The position numbers and the translations under genes were made by a program. 64,000 bases of DNA from Glandiceps talaboti (Eukaryota > Hemichordata > Enteropneusta > Spengelidae), in the NCBI RefSeq assembly GCF_964340395.1, contig NC_135562.1, forward strand, positions 5,564,134 to 5,628,133. The letters are read 5' to 3'. The stretch's first letter is position 1. Every line of letters begins with the position of its first letter. Shown here piece after piece: positions 28,979-64,000 of this stretch. The notes beneath the pieces were generated by a model. The model did no database searches and was not told the DNA's origin. It saw only the letters and a program-made list of their open reading frames with translations.

Positions 28979-29490
28979 GTCATAATCACATAAAGTGTGC
29001 TATATTCAACAATACTGGTATGTTAGAACTGCAACTTCCCAAATGTGGCTTGTATTCTTAAATAAACACAATCTGAATCGAGGAGAAAATATTACTTGAA
29101 CACCAACGTTCTAATTCTTCACTTGAAGTCTGTTGACGTAATTTCACTTAAAAAGACGCTCGTGGGCACGAAATATAATCTGTCAAACCACACACACAGA
29201 TGATACATACACAAACGCATGCGCAATGTATAGCCACTGATGTTAGTGATTGGCTCCCGGTCTCTCTATTATTGATTCGTACCGCCTATTTTGTCACGGC
29301 GAGCTGTACATGTATCATACACCGCGTACTGTACTGGAGTTTACTATAGATGCTGGGGCCGGCTATTTTTATCAACACACTGCTCTCTTTTCAACATTGT
29401 AAGGGTTAAAATATCCTATATTGTACGCTCGTCAACGGATCAGTATATCGTGCTGGCGACCTGGAAGCTGTTGCTGTCGCACTGACGACA

Positions 29491-53146
<23,656 letters not shown>

Positions 53147-56100
53147 ATGATCCCCCAACGTGACGTCAACGTGTGGACGCGATATTGTCTCAGTGGACGC
53201 CATATTGACTCGGTCCACAGGACAGTTTGATACATAACCTCAATCACTGGGTCATGGCGATGACACTAAGATGTAAAACTGCCCTATGAAAGTTATACCC
53301 TTTAGATTCTTGCCCTAATCCCCTTGCCACAGGGGCTTGTAGACTGTCTTAATCCTTTCTGTGTTACTTTGGCATTCTGGGAGATTTGGTCATTCATCCA
53401 GGATGGTATTTAGAAAATTCAGAATTCAAAATTAAAATCCAACGTAAAATCAAGGTTGGGGGGAGGAGAATGGTCATTACAATTGAAGGTACTCCACCAC
53501 TTTCCTCTTCATAGTTTGGTATTGAATCTTGTAACACCAGTAACTGAAGAAATGGCAATCAACTTTGCGACCTTGAAAATAAAAACCTAGTCTTGAAGTA
53601 AAGGAGAAGGTACATTTAGTTTATTACATGAAAAGTTTAGTCCTGAAATACGTCAAGGGCAAGCCATAGATTAAGATATTCTACAAGTCTCTGTGTTCCA
53701 AGAGCTCTGAAATAGGCACATGCCGTTGGCCTGGTTACACGAGTGACGATTTGTAATTGATACCAAGTTGTGCCCTCATAAAGTATTATAGAAATTTTCC
53801 TACAATTTAGAGTTTAGTATTCACCCACCTCAGAGTCTCCAAAATCGTAAGTTCATTCATATGGTAAAACTAATCGAAATGTTATAGGGATGAACAAAAT
53901 AAAAATAAACTGCCCCTTAAAGCCTAAAGCTGCCAATTACTGAACCGATAGCAAATGAACTAATGTTTGTAATTTGTTGAGATATACGACAGCCTTCCTC
54001 TCACAGTCATTTGGGATCAGAATAGGTACTTTATTCTAAAGTTAGTAATTTCATTTTAATTTTTGAAATTTTTATCCCACTTCTTGAGGCAGTGATTGTC
54101 TCACTTGGCAATGAGTAGATTCGGCCCTGTTACTCTGGTATAGTCGTTTTTTCTTTAATACCGCATACAATTTCAACATGGTTATCACGTGAGTAGCACG
54201 TGACAAGCGTTAATCACAAAAGAAGCCCCCGTTAAGTAGAATAATATTACATCAACACACTAAAATATTTTTGGGGGGAAAATTTCAGTTGATTCCTAGC
54301 TAAGCTACCTTCAGTTTATTGGTGCCATTTCAATCCAAGAAAAAATAATTCATTGCGGTTTCCTAACGTAATTCGTGTCAAGAATGTTTGACGTGATTTT
54401 AATTACAGATGGATGTCAAAAATTGCATAAGATTGATGCCTTAGAGTTTTTAAAACAAAGCATTATATGCTAAGATGATTTTAGCCAATGATTCTAATGG
54501 TGAAATTTAAGAAAGAAGAGTACACAAGCCACTAGAGCAGGAACAGGGTGGACAGGAAGTAGTTGTAAACCTTTTTGTGACGTCACAAACAAAATGGCGG
54601 TCACGCAACCTATGAATTAGATCCATACTATAGGAGAATTATCATTGTAATAGGCAAATTAAGTTGAGTCTAACACCCTGATACGAACATGGAAACTTTA
54701 GTTAAAGATAAAGTGTAAATAGGTTTGTAGCTTTTTCGCAATTTAGAGTGAATGTAGGTATCTAGCAAGTATCAAGTGCTGAAATAACGTTAGAGTTTTT
54801 CGAAATTTTGAAATTGTGTTTAAACTGCCAATTGGAAACTTTGAGAAGAGCAAATGCGTAAAAGTGTAATTTTCTCGACATAGAACTATGCATGAAATGC
54901 GTTTACTAGTGTCTTAATCATGTATATTGTAATTTATTTCGCACAAGGGTTGTACTGTGTGTGTTCGTCTCATAACAACTAACTTGGAAGATTTGTATAG
55001 TAATTTTAAGCTTGACAGAGATGCTTATGAGATTATAAGATTTGATTTTTCAGCCTTAACCATGCTAGCTATTTCACAATGTTCATGTTGCATTAGGACA
55101 CTTTCAAAAAAAACCCTCGTATATCATTAAACATTAATTTTTGGTCATTTATACCTCGAATAAAAGCTTACATGGCAATCAATTCTCACGAGTCAGGTAG
55201 AGCAGCGTGTAGCAAGATATGCAGTTATTTAAATTTCGTTTTATGCATATTAATTCTCCATTATGCATATTAATTCTCCATTATGCATATTATTTCTTCA
55301 TTATGCATATTAATTCTCCATAACATTTGCATGCATTTCGAAGATGTGGTTCAATAAATGTTAGGCTAATTGTGAACATATTTCATATCTTGGATATATC
55401 CTTCCTTTCCCATTTTTGAACTAACGTGCAAAATCTACTCAGCATGTAAATGCTAAAGGGAGATATCGTGTGAATTCAGACCAGTGTTACCATAGAACTG
55501 AACGAAATACACCATAGTCTCACGCACATATTATGATCTTGAGGCAGTTGAGTAAGCATTGCCGCATTGGTGTAAACGACGTGCTGTCGTTCAATATTTT
55601 CTAACGCAAATTCCAACTTCTGGCGAGGCAACTGTCAATCCAAAAGAAACCGTTGCGTACGTACATGTATTGGTCTGAGATTTTAGCCTCCGCGTGCTTT
55701 CACGTCATAGCATGTTAAAAATGCTTTGACGACAAATACGATATGTTACTGTATACTCCGAGTTCAATTTCTCCATACCATAACATAATTTTCATCTCAT
55801 CCTGTTATTTGACCATACCTTCAGTTATACATTGAAATGTTATGGAGAGTAGTGAATTTACGCAAGTGTTAATGTGTGTGTGTATTGCCGTCCCTGTATC
55901 TAAATTGCCATGGTAATTTTACAATTTTTGTTATTTGATTGGTGCATGTAAAAATCATGTATACCAGCAAAGCGCTTCTGTCTGTTAATGCAAATATTTT
56001 CTGAACTACTATGATTATTTTCGCAAACTCTCTCTCATATCTTTATTTTGAAGTGAAATTAGAGATTGTTCACAGATTTAGATTAATGTCATAATTTGCC

Positions 56101-56617
56101 TCTTTTTGTTTAAAGACTCGATCTCGAGATGACAAAACATATTTGGTGCAGGAAGAGTCTGGACGCTTGTTATCATTTGCTCTATATTTCCTAAGTTGTT
56201 CGTAGAGGTGTTTGGTGTCAAAGGTCAATGTACTTTATGTTCTAGAAAGGATTCATTTTGGGTTGGCTGAAATCTATCAAGAGTCGCAGATTTATTCCTA
56301 TTGATTGATGAGGGAAAACTGGTGAAAACAAATTTCTACTCTCCGGTCAAAGTGATTCAGACTCGAGTGAAAAGAAAAACAACTGGCATTTTGATAAACC
56401 GTGCCCTCTGACGATTATCTAGAGCTGTTACAGTAATGGTCTTATTCAGTTGGCATGGCAACATCTTACATTGAGATATCGTGTTCATGTTTTCCAGCTG
56501 GTCACTTCATAGTTTACACTTAACACTTAATGAACAAGTGCTGATATCACTATGTTAGCTTAATTATTTTTTGTTTCTGTTGGTAACACTAGCAGCAGTA
56601 TTCTGTAAATTATGTGC
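53147..56617 (+). other. Probable ANKRD29 3'UTR / downstream region
   Basis: No further coding exon is seen. AATAAA occurs at about 53578-53583 and again at 56618-56623, so alternative 3' ends are possible. It contains TGACGTCA at 53161-53168 and 54578-54585, a YY1-like AAAATGGCGG (about 54591), and a 20-bp tandem array at 55244-55323. Confidence 0.4.
55244..55323. repeat. Four tandem 20-bp units TTATGCATATTAATTCTCCA
   Basis: Four nearly identical head-to-tail 20-bp units. Each contains GCATATTAAT, which fits the GCATnnTAAT pattern bound by class III POU factors. Confidence 0.85.
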
Positions 56618-56623
56618 AATAAA
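56618..56623 (+). terminator. AATAAA, distal polyadenylation signal candidate for ANKRD29
   Basis: AATAAA in TGTGCAATAAACATTT, followed by T-rich sequence, about 3.5 kb beyond the stop codon. Confidence 0.35.
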
Positions 56624-56756
56624 CATTTATTTCATTACAATTTCGTAGGCCTACATGGTATTGTGTTTATTTTAAAACTATCACGTCATATCATTTCTAT
56701 ACAAGTATCCTACTTTGTAGCTCTAAATTAAAAATACCCATATAAACAAGTGTGTC

Positions 56757-56892
56757 TATGTATGTATGTATGTAGGTAGGTAGGTAGGTAGGTAGGTAGG
56801 TATGTATGTATGTATGTATGTATGTATGTATGTATGTATGTATGTATGTATGTATGTATGTATGTATGTATGTTTGTAGGTAGGTATGTAGG

Positions 56893-56926
<34 letters not shown>

Positions 56927-56990
56927 TGTATGTATTTATGTATGTATGTATGTATGTGCATGTGCGAGCGTGCGTGCGTGCGTGTATACA
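56757..56990. repeat. (TATG)n / (TAGG)n satellite
   Basis: About 220 bp of TATG units interspersed with TAGG blocks and ending in GTGCGTGCGTGCG. Confidence 0.95.
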
Positions 56991-57429
56991 TGTATGTTCT
57001 TACCTAACATCATATCATCATACCTGTGGTAATTTTGTCCAACGTGTTTTTTTATCATATCAGTTTGATAATAGTCGTTAAAATAAACATGTGTTTACTT
57101 TTCTGGATGTAACAAAACAATGGGTCAAAACGAGAATTTCACGGAATTGTCAGTTGCATTGCCATCTTTGCATTCACTTGTATCAGATGGTGTTTATGTC
57201 ATACATATTGTAAAGCTCAAATATTGCAAAGCTCAAATACGCCTCAAAATAGAGAGGACAATATATCAAATTATCAAATTGAGTTTTCTGGAAATCACAG
57301 TCACATTTGCATTCACAGACTTTAGTTATTGCTAGATTTTCCAAGAAAATTACAAATCTGTTTCTTGAATTCAACTGGGAAGGCATAGATCCCAATGTAC
57401 AAAAACAATTCTTGTATACATCCACACAC

Positions 57430-57562
57430 ACATTGCTACACACACACACACATACACACACACACACACATACATACATACATACATACACATACACACA
57501 CATACATACATACATACATACACACACATACATACACACACACATACACACACACACATATA
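57430..57562. repeat. (CA)n / (CATA)n satellite
   Basis: About 130 bp alternating CACA and CATA runs. In the duplicated block the same place is taken by CA/CG and TA tracts (61.98-62.20 kb), showing independent repeat growth. Confidence 0.95.
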
Positions 57563-57693
57563 ACGAGAACTTTCGGTCAACAATATGTTTAACAAAAGTT
57601 TCTAGCAAGTCAAATACGAAAGTTCCTTCTAAAGTTTAAATCAATACTGGCTCATACTGATAAGACTAGTGAAATAGAATGAAACCAACGTAT

Positions 57694-57699
57694 TTTATT
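57694..57699 (-). terminator. AATAAA for thioesterase-like copy 1
   Basis: Minus-strand AATAAA 273 bp past the stop, in a segment (GAAATAAAATACGTTGG) conserved in copy 2, where the equivalent AATAAA is at 62378-62383. Confidence 0.45.
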
Positions 57700-57971
57700 T
57701 CATTTAATATCTTAGTTTCTTTTTATTGTATTAGTGAATTCGCAAGGTATCATTTCACCTTTCCAAATGGAGCAACACAGTAATCAAGTCAAAACGCAAA
57801 TTTTGTCTCTAACAAATCAGCTCATATAACTTTATATGAGGTTATCTCAGTTGAGTGACTTGAAAAGTGAACTTAGTCATGTAAGTACCGCATGCGTTCT
57901 TAATATACAATACAGCATCAACTATTAGTTAATTAGTATATCCATGTTCATTTGTTTTGAACACCAGATTA

Positions 57972-58723
57972 TCACATATAAAACTGGAAAGTACAATGGA
58001 AAATTTCTCCACCTCTCTTGTTGATAATAAATTTTAGTGTATCTGCATGTCGTTTATCTTCCCACATTTCTACATCAAGTTCATCGTGTAAATCAGCTTC
58101 AGATAGATACAATGATGACACCCTCTTTACTCGATACTTTGCGAAGTCACCGCAGAAATTCTCGACAGCTCCAGACTCTACACCGAGGTATGCACAGTCG
58201 AAACAAGATTTGATATAGCCAATATATGACATGTGTTTTTGGAGATCTATATCACTGGGGACAACAGTTGTTTTGTATGTATAGGTGCCATTCCTAGGTT
58301 TATCACGATGTGGATGTATCACTACAGGCGTTGGTCCCTTCACTAGAGGTTCAAACTTCTGTATGTACCACTCTGGATGGGGTTGTGGACGTCGAGTCTC
58401 GGTGCTAGCAAACACACTCTTTACATCCATACTGGTTAGTAACTCTTGGGAGTCAAGACTACGAAGTTCATGTCGAATTCCAAACGATGTCCTTCCAAGT
58501 GAACTCAGAAAAATGCTGGAAACAAGAGGCTCTCTTGATCTGAGGTTAATTACATCGTAAAACCGTCTGGAAACATTGTTTTGGCAGTTGAGAATAAAGA
58601 TCATCCTTTCACGTTGTTTACCTAACTGTAGCTTCTCAATGTCAATAAATCGACCATCAGTGAGAAGTATTTCTCCTCGGAGTATATGGAAGTATTCCTG
58701 CAAGCCCCACACGGTTGGTTTGT
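57972..58723 (-). CDS. Thioesterase-like copy 1, exon 2
   Basis: Acceptor GTCTTCCAG|AC; 752 nt to TAA, no interruption. Encodes DKPTVWGLQEYFHILRGEIL through the hotdog region to ending IFHCTFQFYM. Confidence 0.82.
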
Positions 58724-59768
58724 CTGGAAGACATACAAATACAGTGTATATTAGCATAATGTGAGTGAGAAAAAGAGAAAGAGAAAGAATTAATTAGAGA
58801 GAGACAGACTGGGAGACAGAGACAGAGACAGAGACAAAAACAGACAGACATAGAAAAAAGACAGACATAGAGATACACAAAGACGTACAGAGTGTGCGCA
58901 AGAGACAGACCGACAGATACAGAGAGAAACAGACATATAAATTTAATTTTTTTGTTATAGTACACCAATTGGAGTGCGATAAACAACTAGCCAGACAACC
59001 AGGCAAACAGACAGAGACGACAGATATATTTGTTCAAAAATAGACTAAAGACGTTCTGCTGGTTAGTTGGGCATGGCATTAGTGCCCGAGTAACCTAGAG
59101 AGACATGTGGAAAAAAACCCTCAATCATTTAAAGAAGATGTATTGGTGTTATGTAGGTCAACGTCTCACAATAGATGTTTTGTTCGATTTTAAAGTACAA
59201 TGTACAACGTTTCGGGCAGTCTGATAAGCCCGGACCGATGACGTCATTAGTCTACTTCTACACTAAAGTCCACATGCGATTTATTTAGTGAAGGGTTGAG
59301 CAGTGATAGAAATCTGTGACTTAGCTACCTTTCGGGTTATGTGACTTTTTATGTCAGCTAGTTGTTGGATGCACCACATAAACACTTACAGGCAAACAGC
59401 AAGCGGTCCTAAACATCATTCAGATTTTAATCTGAGCGGCTTAGTTAAAGAAAAATGACCTCTAGCTGAACAAATCTGTCCATTTATAGACGTTGTGATC
59501 AGAGAACCACACTTAAATCGGCCGGACTGTGGGCTGCTAGGCATGTCATAGGGCATCATGAGTCCTTACCGTGCCAATCGAACATGTGACTAGCGTCGAT
59601 CAGCAAACCGTTTTTAAAAATGACGTTTACTTGTGCACCGTTCCTCACCACTTGTGTTTCAACCGATATCCGGCGTCTTATTAGTATCACAGGTGCTGCT
59701 ATACAGCGAGCTCTGTAAACCTGGAATGACAAAAGTCTGCAAAGGGATAACTTCAAACAGCCTGCCAT
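57972..59768 (-). CDS. Hotdog-fold acyl thioesterase-like protein, tandem copy 1 (2 exons, complete)
   Basis: Exons 59570-59768 and 57972-58723 join in phase 1 to a 316-aa protein. The start ATG (59768-59766) lies 18 bp after an in-frame stop, in context TTGAAAATGG. Residues 1-40 (MAGCLKLSLCRLLSFQVYRA...) are basic, hydroxylated and free of acidic residues until E, as in a mitochondrial targeting peptide. The C-terminal part, VVPSDIDLQKHMSYIGYIKS (about residues 221-240), matches the D-x-D-x-x-x-H-x-x-x-Y signature of 4HBT/acyl-ACP-type hotdog thioesterases, followed by ALHDELDVE-like strand text (DLHDELDVEMWED). The first ~150 residues (from DKPTVWGLQEYFHILR) are not recognised. An acyl-CoA/ACP thioester substrate is inferred from the fold. 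A close paralog follows 4.7 kb away. Confidence 0.72.
58785..58935. repeat. Degenerate GAGACAGA-rich tract in the thioesterase intron (copy 1)
   Basis: About 150 bp of imperfect ACAGACAGAGAC units directly upstream of exon 2; the homologous tract in copy 2 is 63480-63640. Confidence 0.8.
59570..59768 (-). CDS. Thioesterase-like copy 1, exon 1
   Basis: 66 codons plus one base; donor GGCACG|GTAAGG. Encodes the putative targeting peptide, then VNVIFKNGLLIDASHMFDWH. The matching exon of copy 2 would fall just outside the window (around 64.2-64.4 kb). Confidence 0.72.
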
Positions 59769-59943
59769 TTTCAATTCAAAAGTAGGTCACGCAAACATTG
59801 GTTCAGCAATCAGGTGACATCACTCATGTCAAAGGTCAATATTACTGGTGTACTATAAACCAGAGGGGTGGATGTGGCTCCTTTTCTTTGTAAATTTTAT
59901 TTAAGTATTGTATAATTCGTTAAGTCCACATAGTACGCCTTAA

Positions 59944-60100
59944 TAAACAAATAACATAACATAACATAACATAACATAACATAACATAACATAACATAAC
60001 ATAACATAACATAACATAATTAACATTACTTAACATAACATAACATAACATAACGTAACGTAACGTAACATAACATAACATAACATAACATAACATAACC
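59944..60100. repeat. (ATAAC)n pentanucleotide satellite
   Basis: About thirty ATAAC units with a short interruption near 60017-60030 and three GTAAC variants (about 60053-60066). Confidence 0.95.
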
Positions 60101-61430
60101 GGTCACACTTTATTACCACAAGGTCATTAAAGATACACCGTCTCACAGGTGCAGATGCTATTTATATGGCATAGATGTAAGGTTCGTGTTGCTAACAGTT
60201 GTTCAATGGTCAAACCCGTCAAACCCTTCATTCTTTCATAGCTTCCAGCTTTCTTATTGAAAGTCTGAATATTAAAAATAATAAAACAACAAAAATATTT
60301 CTATTTAAATAGTATGGGAAAGGTTTTCAAGATGTGAAAGGTTACATTTTAATACATGCATATACAGCCCATTTCAAGTTACCGTTCAGCGGCTTTATTT
60401 AAAACAACAACGCAGAAACCATTCAGAAATGGCAAATACAACACTTTATGATAGCAAGTTAAGATTGAAGGAGTACAATTTCTCGCCACATTTTTTCTGA
60501 ATGAATGAAATGAACTTACGTACCACCATATCGACATCAAATACAGATGTCAAAACATAACAATGCTGAGCCCCGGCCCTCGAGCAAGTACATGTATGTA
60601 TGCGGTATTGATGCAAAGTTTGTGTTTGTTCAATCAAAGGACCGGGTGCTCTTAAATAGTAGTGACTTCCAATATTTCGTCAACTGACAGCCACCTTCAT
60701 CTGGGAGTGAGTATGACACGAACAAGGTCGTGGCTTTATATTTATTTATTTATCGACATCTCACAGGCACAAAGTCCACTCCAGCAAGCTGATAAACAAA
60801 ATACATGAAAACACGATATATAGCATATGTATTACTCCCAGGTGTCATGGTCCCAATAGATTCATGATTAAACCTTTTGCTCTATGGTTGCCCCTACTGA
60901 TATCCAAACTTGCTTATATTCAAAGTCTGCAATCTAAAAGTATAATAGGAACTTCAACTTTGATATTGAAAAAAATCAACCTATTCCCTCCCATTTATTT
61001 GAGATTATTTAAGATGATTAGAATTCAGCGAAGTGATCGATTCGTGTCATCTATATACCTTTGGTCATTGACGTTTGTTAATAAATAAATCAAATGTCAC
61101 ATCTTTCATCAACAAGAAAGAACAAATGGATTACAAATGCTATAACGGACTAATCTGAGAGCCCATGGGTCGTGACATGGAGAGCTCCCACATGACCAAA
61201 ACAGTAAAATGAGTCTATGTTTAAAACAATTAGGCTGAGTGACACACCCCTGTCTAAATTTATCCGAGTACCCCTACCACATGGGAGATTCTGATGAGTA
61301 TCGTTGACTTGAAGACAGATCGATAGGTCAACGCTATGTAAAATTTAACAGCTTGTACACAATAATCCATAACATATAGTATATACACGCAGATAATGTG
61401 TTTATCTAAAGCCACGTGTACACTTTTTGT
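60101..61430. other. Spacer between the tandem thioesterase-like copies; no gene recognised
   Basis: Mostly AT-rich. A stretch near 60670-60720 (TTTCGTCAACTGACAGCCAC) resembles 3'-end sequences of degenerate retroelements, but no reverse transcriptase is visible. Confidence 0.4.
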
Positions 61431-61435
61431 TTAAA

Positions 61436-61554
61436 TCCAAACGATCACATATAAAGCTGAAAAATACAATGGAAAATTTCACCACCTCTCTTGTTGATAA
61501 TAAATATTAGTGTATCTGCATGTTGTTGATCTTCCCACATTTCTACATCAAGTT
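61436..61554 (-). pseudogene. Truncated 3' fragment of a third thioesterase-like copy
   Basis: CACATATAAA...ATACAATGGAAAATTTC and CACCTCTCTTGTTGATAATA through TTCTACATCAAGTT match the last ~35 codons and immediate 3' flank of the two intact copies. Similarity stops abruptly at 61554 and the rest of the exon is absent, so this is a relic. What follows (from about 61573) is homologous to the far 3' flank of copy 1. Confidence 0.82.
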
Positions 61555-61978
61555 ATTTCAGTTGAAGAGTGACATATGTCTACTTTTCTGGATGTAACAA
61601 AAGAACGAATCAAAACTCGAATTTCAAGGAATTGTCAGCTGTATTGGCATCATTACATTCAATTGTATCAGATGGTGTTTATGTCATATATATTGTAAAG
61701 CTCAAATAATCATCAACATAGAAAGGACAATGTATAGAGTCACAGTCTTTAAACAATAACTAGTTATCTCTTGATTTTCTAAGACAATTCAAAACAGATA
61801 TTCACCCTGGAAGGCATAGATCGCAATGTACATAAAACAATCTTTCCTATGTATAGCTACATTTTTGTACTGGTAGGTGCAACCTAGCCATGATTTCCAA
61901 AATTAATGCAATTGGAAATAACATTTAAGAAAGCCATATACTTTAGCAAGTTTAAGCGAGTTTAACTATAAATACACA

Positions 61979-62000
61979 CGCACGCATGAGCGTGCGCTCA

Positions 62001-62045
<45 letters not shown>

Positions 62046-62056
62046 GCGCACACACA
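61979..62056. repeat. (CA)n / (CG)n alternating purine-pyrimidine tract
   Basis: ACACGCACGCATGAGCGTGC followed by about thirteen CA and eight CG units; alternating purine-pyrimidine DNA of this kind can adopt Z-form. Confidence 0.9.
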
Positions 62057-62110
62057 GCACATTACATCCACATTCACATGGATACCAACACATACACACA
62101 TGTACATATA

Positions 62111-62116
<6 letters not shown>

Positions 62117-62206
<90 letters not shown>
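62117..62206. repeat. (TA)n microsatellite
   Basis: About 44 TA units between the CA/CG tract and the conserved ACGAGAACTTTCGGT flank. Confidence 0.95.
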
Positions 62207-62207
<1 letters not shown>

Positions 62208-62638
62208 CGAGAACTTTCGGTAAATGTTGCTAGTGTTATTCTATAAGTCTTATAATACTAGCAGTGGACAATACGTTTAACGGAAGTTTTCTAGCAAGAC
62301 CAGTTCGTCATTTCCATCTAAGTTTGAATCAATGCCGACTCAGTACTGATAAGTGAAAAAGAATCAAACAAACGCATTTTATTTCATTTAATATCTTAGT
62401 TTCTTTTTCCTGTGTTAGTGAACTCGCAAGGTATCCTTTCACCTTTCCAAAGGGCAAAACACAATAATCAGAACTCAAATTTGTCTCCGACAAATCAACT
62501 CATATAACTTTATATGAGGTTATTTGACTTGAAAAGTGAACTGTCATGTAAGTATCGCACAGGGTCTTGATATACAATACAACATCAACTATTAGTTAAT
62601 TAGTATATCCATGTTCATTTGTTTTGAACACCAGATTA

Positions 62639-63390
62639 TCACATATAAAACTGGAAAGTACAGTGGAAAATTTCACCACCTCTCTTGGTGATAATAAATT
62701 TTAGTGTATCTGCATGTTGATGATCTTCCCACATTTCTACATCAAGTTCATCATGTAAATCAGCTTCAGATAGATACAATGATGACACCCTCTTTAATCG
62801 ATACTTTGCGAAGTCACCACAGAAATTCTTGACAGCTCCAGACTCTACACCGAGGTATGCACAGTCAAAACAAGATTTGATATAGCCAATATATGACATG
62901 TGTTTTTGGAGATCTATAGCACTGGGGACAACAGTTGTTTTGTATGTATAGGTGCCATTCCTAGGTTTATCACGATGTGGATGTATCACTACAGGCTCTG
63001 GTCCCTTCACTAGAGGTTCATACTTCCGTATGTACCATTCTAGATGGGGTTGCGGACGTCGAGTCTCGCTGCTAGCAAACACACCTTTTACACCCATACT
63101 GCTTAGTAACTCTTGGGAGTCAAGACTACGAAGTTCATGTCGAATTCCAACCGATGTCCTTCCGAGTGAACTCAGAAAAATGCTGATAACAAGAGGTTCT
63201 CTTGATTTGAGGTTAATTAAATCGTAAAACCGTTTGGAAATGTTGTTTTGGCAGTTGAGAAGAAAGATCATCCTTTCATTTTGTTCACCTAACTGTAGCT
63301 TCTCAAAGTCAATAAATCGACCATCAGTGAGATGTACTTCTGCTCGGAGTATATGGAAGTATTCCTGCAAGCCCCATACGGTTGGTTTGT
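62639..63390 (-). CDS. Hotdog-fold acyl thioesterase-like protein, tandem copy 2, exon 2 (partial gene)
   Basis: Acceptor ATGTCTTCCAG|AC at the same place as copy 1 and exactly the same 752-nt length, fully open to TAA. Roughly nine residues in ten agree with copy 1. Differences include RAEVHLTDGRFIDFEK for RGEILLTDGRFIDIEK and PSAIDLQKHM for PSDIDLQKHM, which removes one of the two signature aspartates. That change could alter or abolish activity. The first exon lies beyond the window end. Confidence 0.8.
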
Positions 63391-64000
63391 CTGGAAGACA
63401 TACAATACAGTGTATATTGTATAACGTGTATATGATGAAATAGTTCCGGAGCATAATGTGAGTGAGAAAAAGAGAAAGAGAAAGAATTAATTAGAGAGAG
63501 ACAGACAGACTGAGAGACAGAGACAGAGACATAGACATAGACATAGACAAAAACACGGACATAGAGACAAAGACAGACATAGATATACACAAAGACAGTG
63601 TGCGCAAGAGACAGACCGATAGAGACAGAGAGAAACAGACACATATATTTAATTTTTTGTTAGTACACCAATTGAAGAGCGATAAACAGTCAGCCAGACA
63701 ACCAGGCAAACAGACAGAGACAGATATATTTGTTCAACAATAGGCTAAAGACGTTCTGTTGGTTAGTCGGGCGGTACCCGAGTAACCTAGACAGACATGT
63801 TGATGGAAAACAAAACTCAATGAATTAAAAAAGATTTATTGGTGTTATGTAGGCCAACGTCTCACAATAGATGTTTTGTTCGATTTTAAAGTATAACTTC
63901 TAGGGCAGTCTGATAAGCCTGGACCGATGACGTCATTACAGTCTACTTTACACTAAAGTTTTGTACACATGCGATTTAGTGAAAGGTTGATCAGTCATAC

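Larger units (their letters stand above)
61573..64000. repeat. Segmental tandem duplication, block B (homolog of ~57.09-59.33 kb)
   Basis: From CTTTTCTGGATGTAACAAAA (61583) through the whole 3' flank, exon 2, intron repeat tract and CCTGGACCGATGACGTCATT (about 63919) to the window edge, block B follows block A in order and orientation. The offset is 4.49 kb at the left and 4.67 kb in the gene, the difference lying in microsatellites. Confidence 0.88.

Noticed and set aside
57120-57335. 71-codon plus-strand frame in the duplicated 3' flank
   Set aside because: The homologous segment in block B (about 61.6-61.8 kb) does not keep the frame, so it is not under coding constraint.
56728-57608. Long tyrosine/histidine/cysteine-rich frames around 56.7-57.6 kb
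   Set aside because: Translations of (TATG)n and (CA)n arrays.

Overview
This is nuclear DNA from an animal, most likely a marine invertebrate bilaterian. The genes are split by short phase-preserving introns with GT..AG ends, intergenic DNA is AT-rich and packed with microsatellites, and the coding sequences are clear orthologs of metazoan genes. The phylum cannot be fixed from the sequence alone.

Layout. (1) 1-2.2 kb, plus strand: the 3' exon of a GT32-type (DXD) glycosyltransferase. (2) 5.9-22.1 kb, minus strand: a complete HBS1L gene, rebuilt here as 16 coding exons (717 aa) with every intron phase consistent, plus one large alternative exon (about 16.2-18.1 kb) that encodes a SKI7-like region. 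The gene can therefore give both the Hbs1 ribosome-rescue GTPase and a SKI7-like exosome adaptor. (3) 22.5-26.3 kb, plus strand: a complete RPS21 gene (85 aa), head-to-head with HBS1L across about 450 bp. (4) 29.5-53.1 kb, plus strand (3'UTR probably to about 56.6 kb): a complete ANKRD29 ortholog (307 aa, ten coding exons, about one ankyrin repeat per exon) with a 17.9-kb second intron. (5) 57.9-64.0 kb, minus strand: two tandem copies of a hotdog-fold thioesterase-like gene (the second runs off the window edge) with a truncated third fragment between them.

How the genes relate. HBS1L and RPS21 both serve translation (stalled-ribosome rescue with mRNA surveillance, and the 40S subunit) and probably share a bidirectional promoter containing a YY1-like site. 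The other genes have no evident functional link.

The most unusual features are in HBS1L. Two of its 3' splice regions (exons 10 and 16) have been tandemly triplicated together with part of the exon, leaving decoy acceptors. The SKI7-like exon also has a usable splice donor in a symmetric phase, so a full-length Hbs1-Ski7 fusion is possible in principle. Non-coding DNA holds several foldback MITEs (one with 54-bp perfect arms and an 11-bp target duplication), a tRNA-derived SINE nested in a MITE, minisatellites, many simple repeats, and an excess of perfect TGACGTCA palindromes, many of them in or near ANKRD29.
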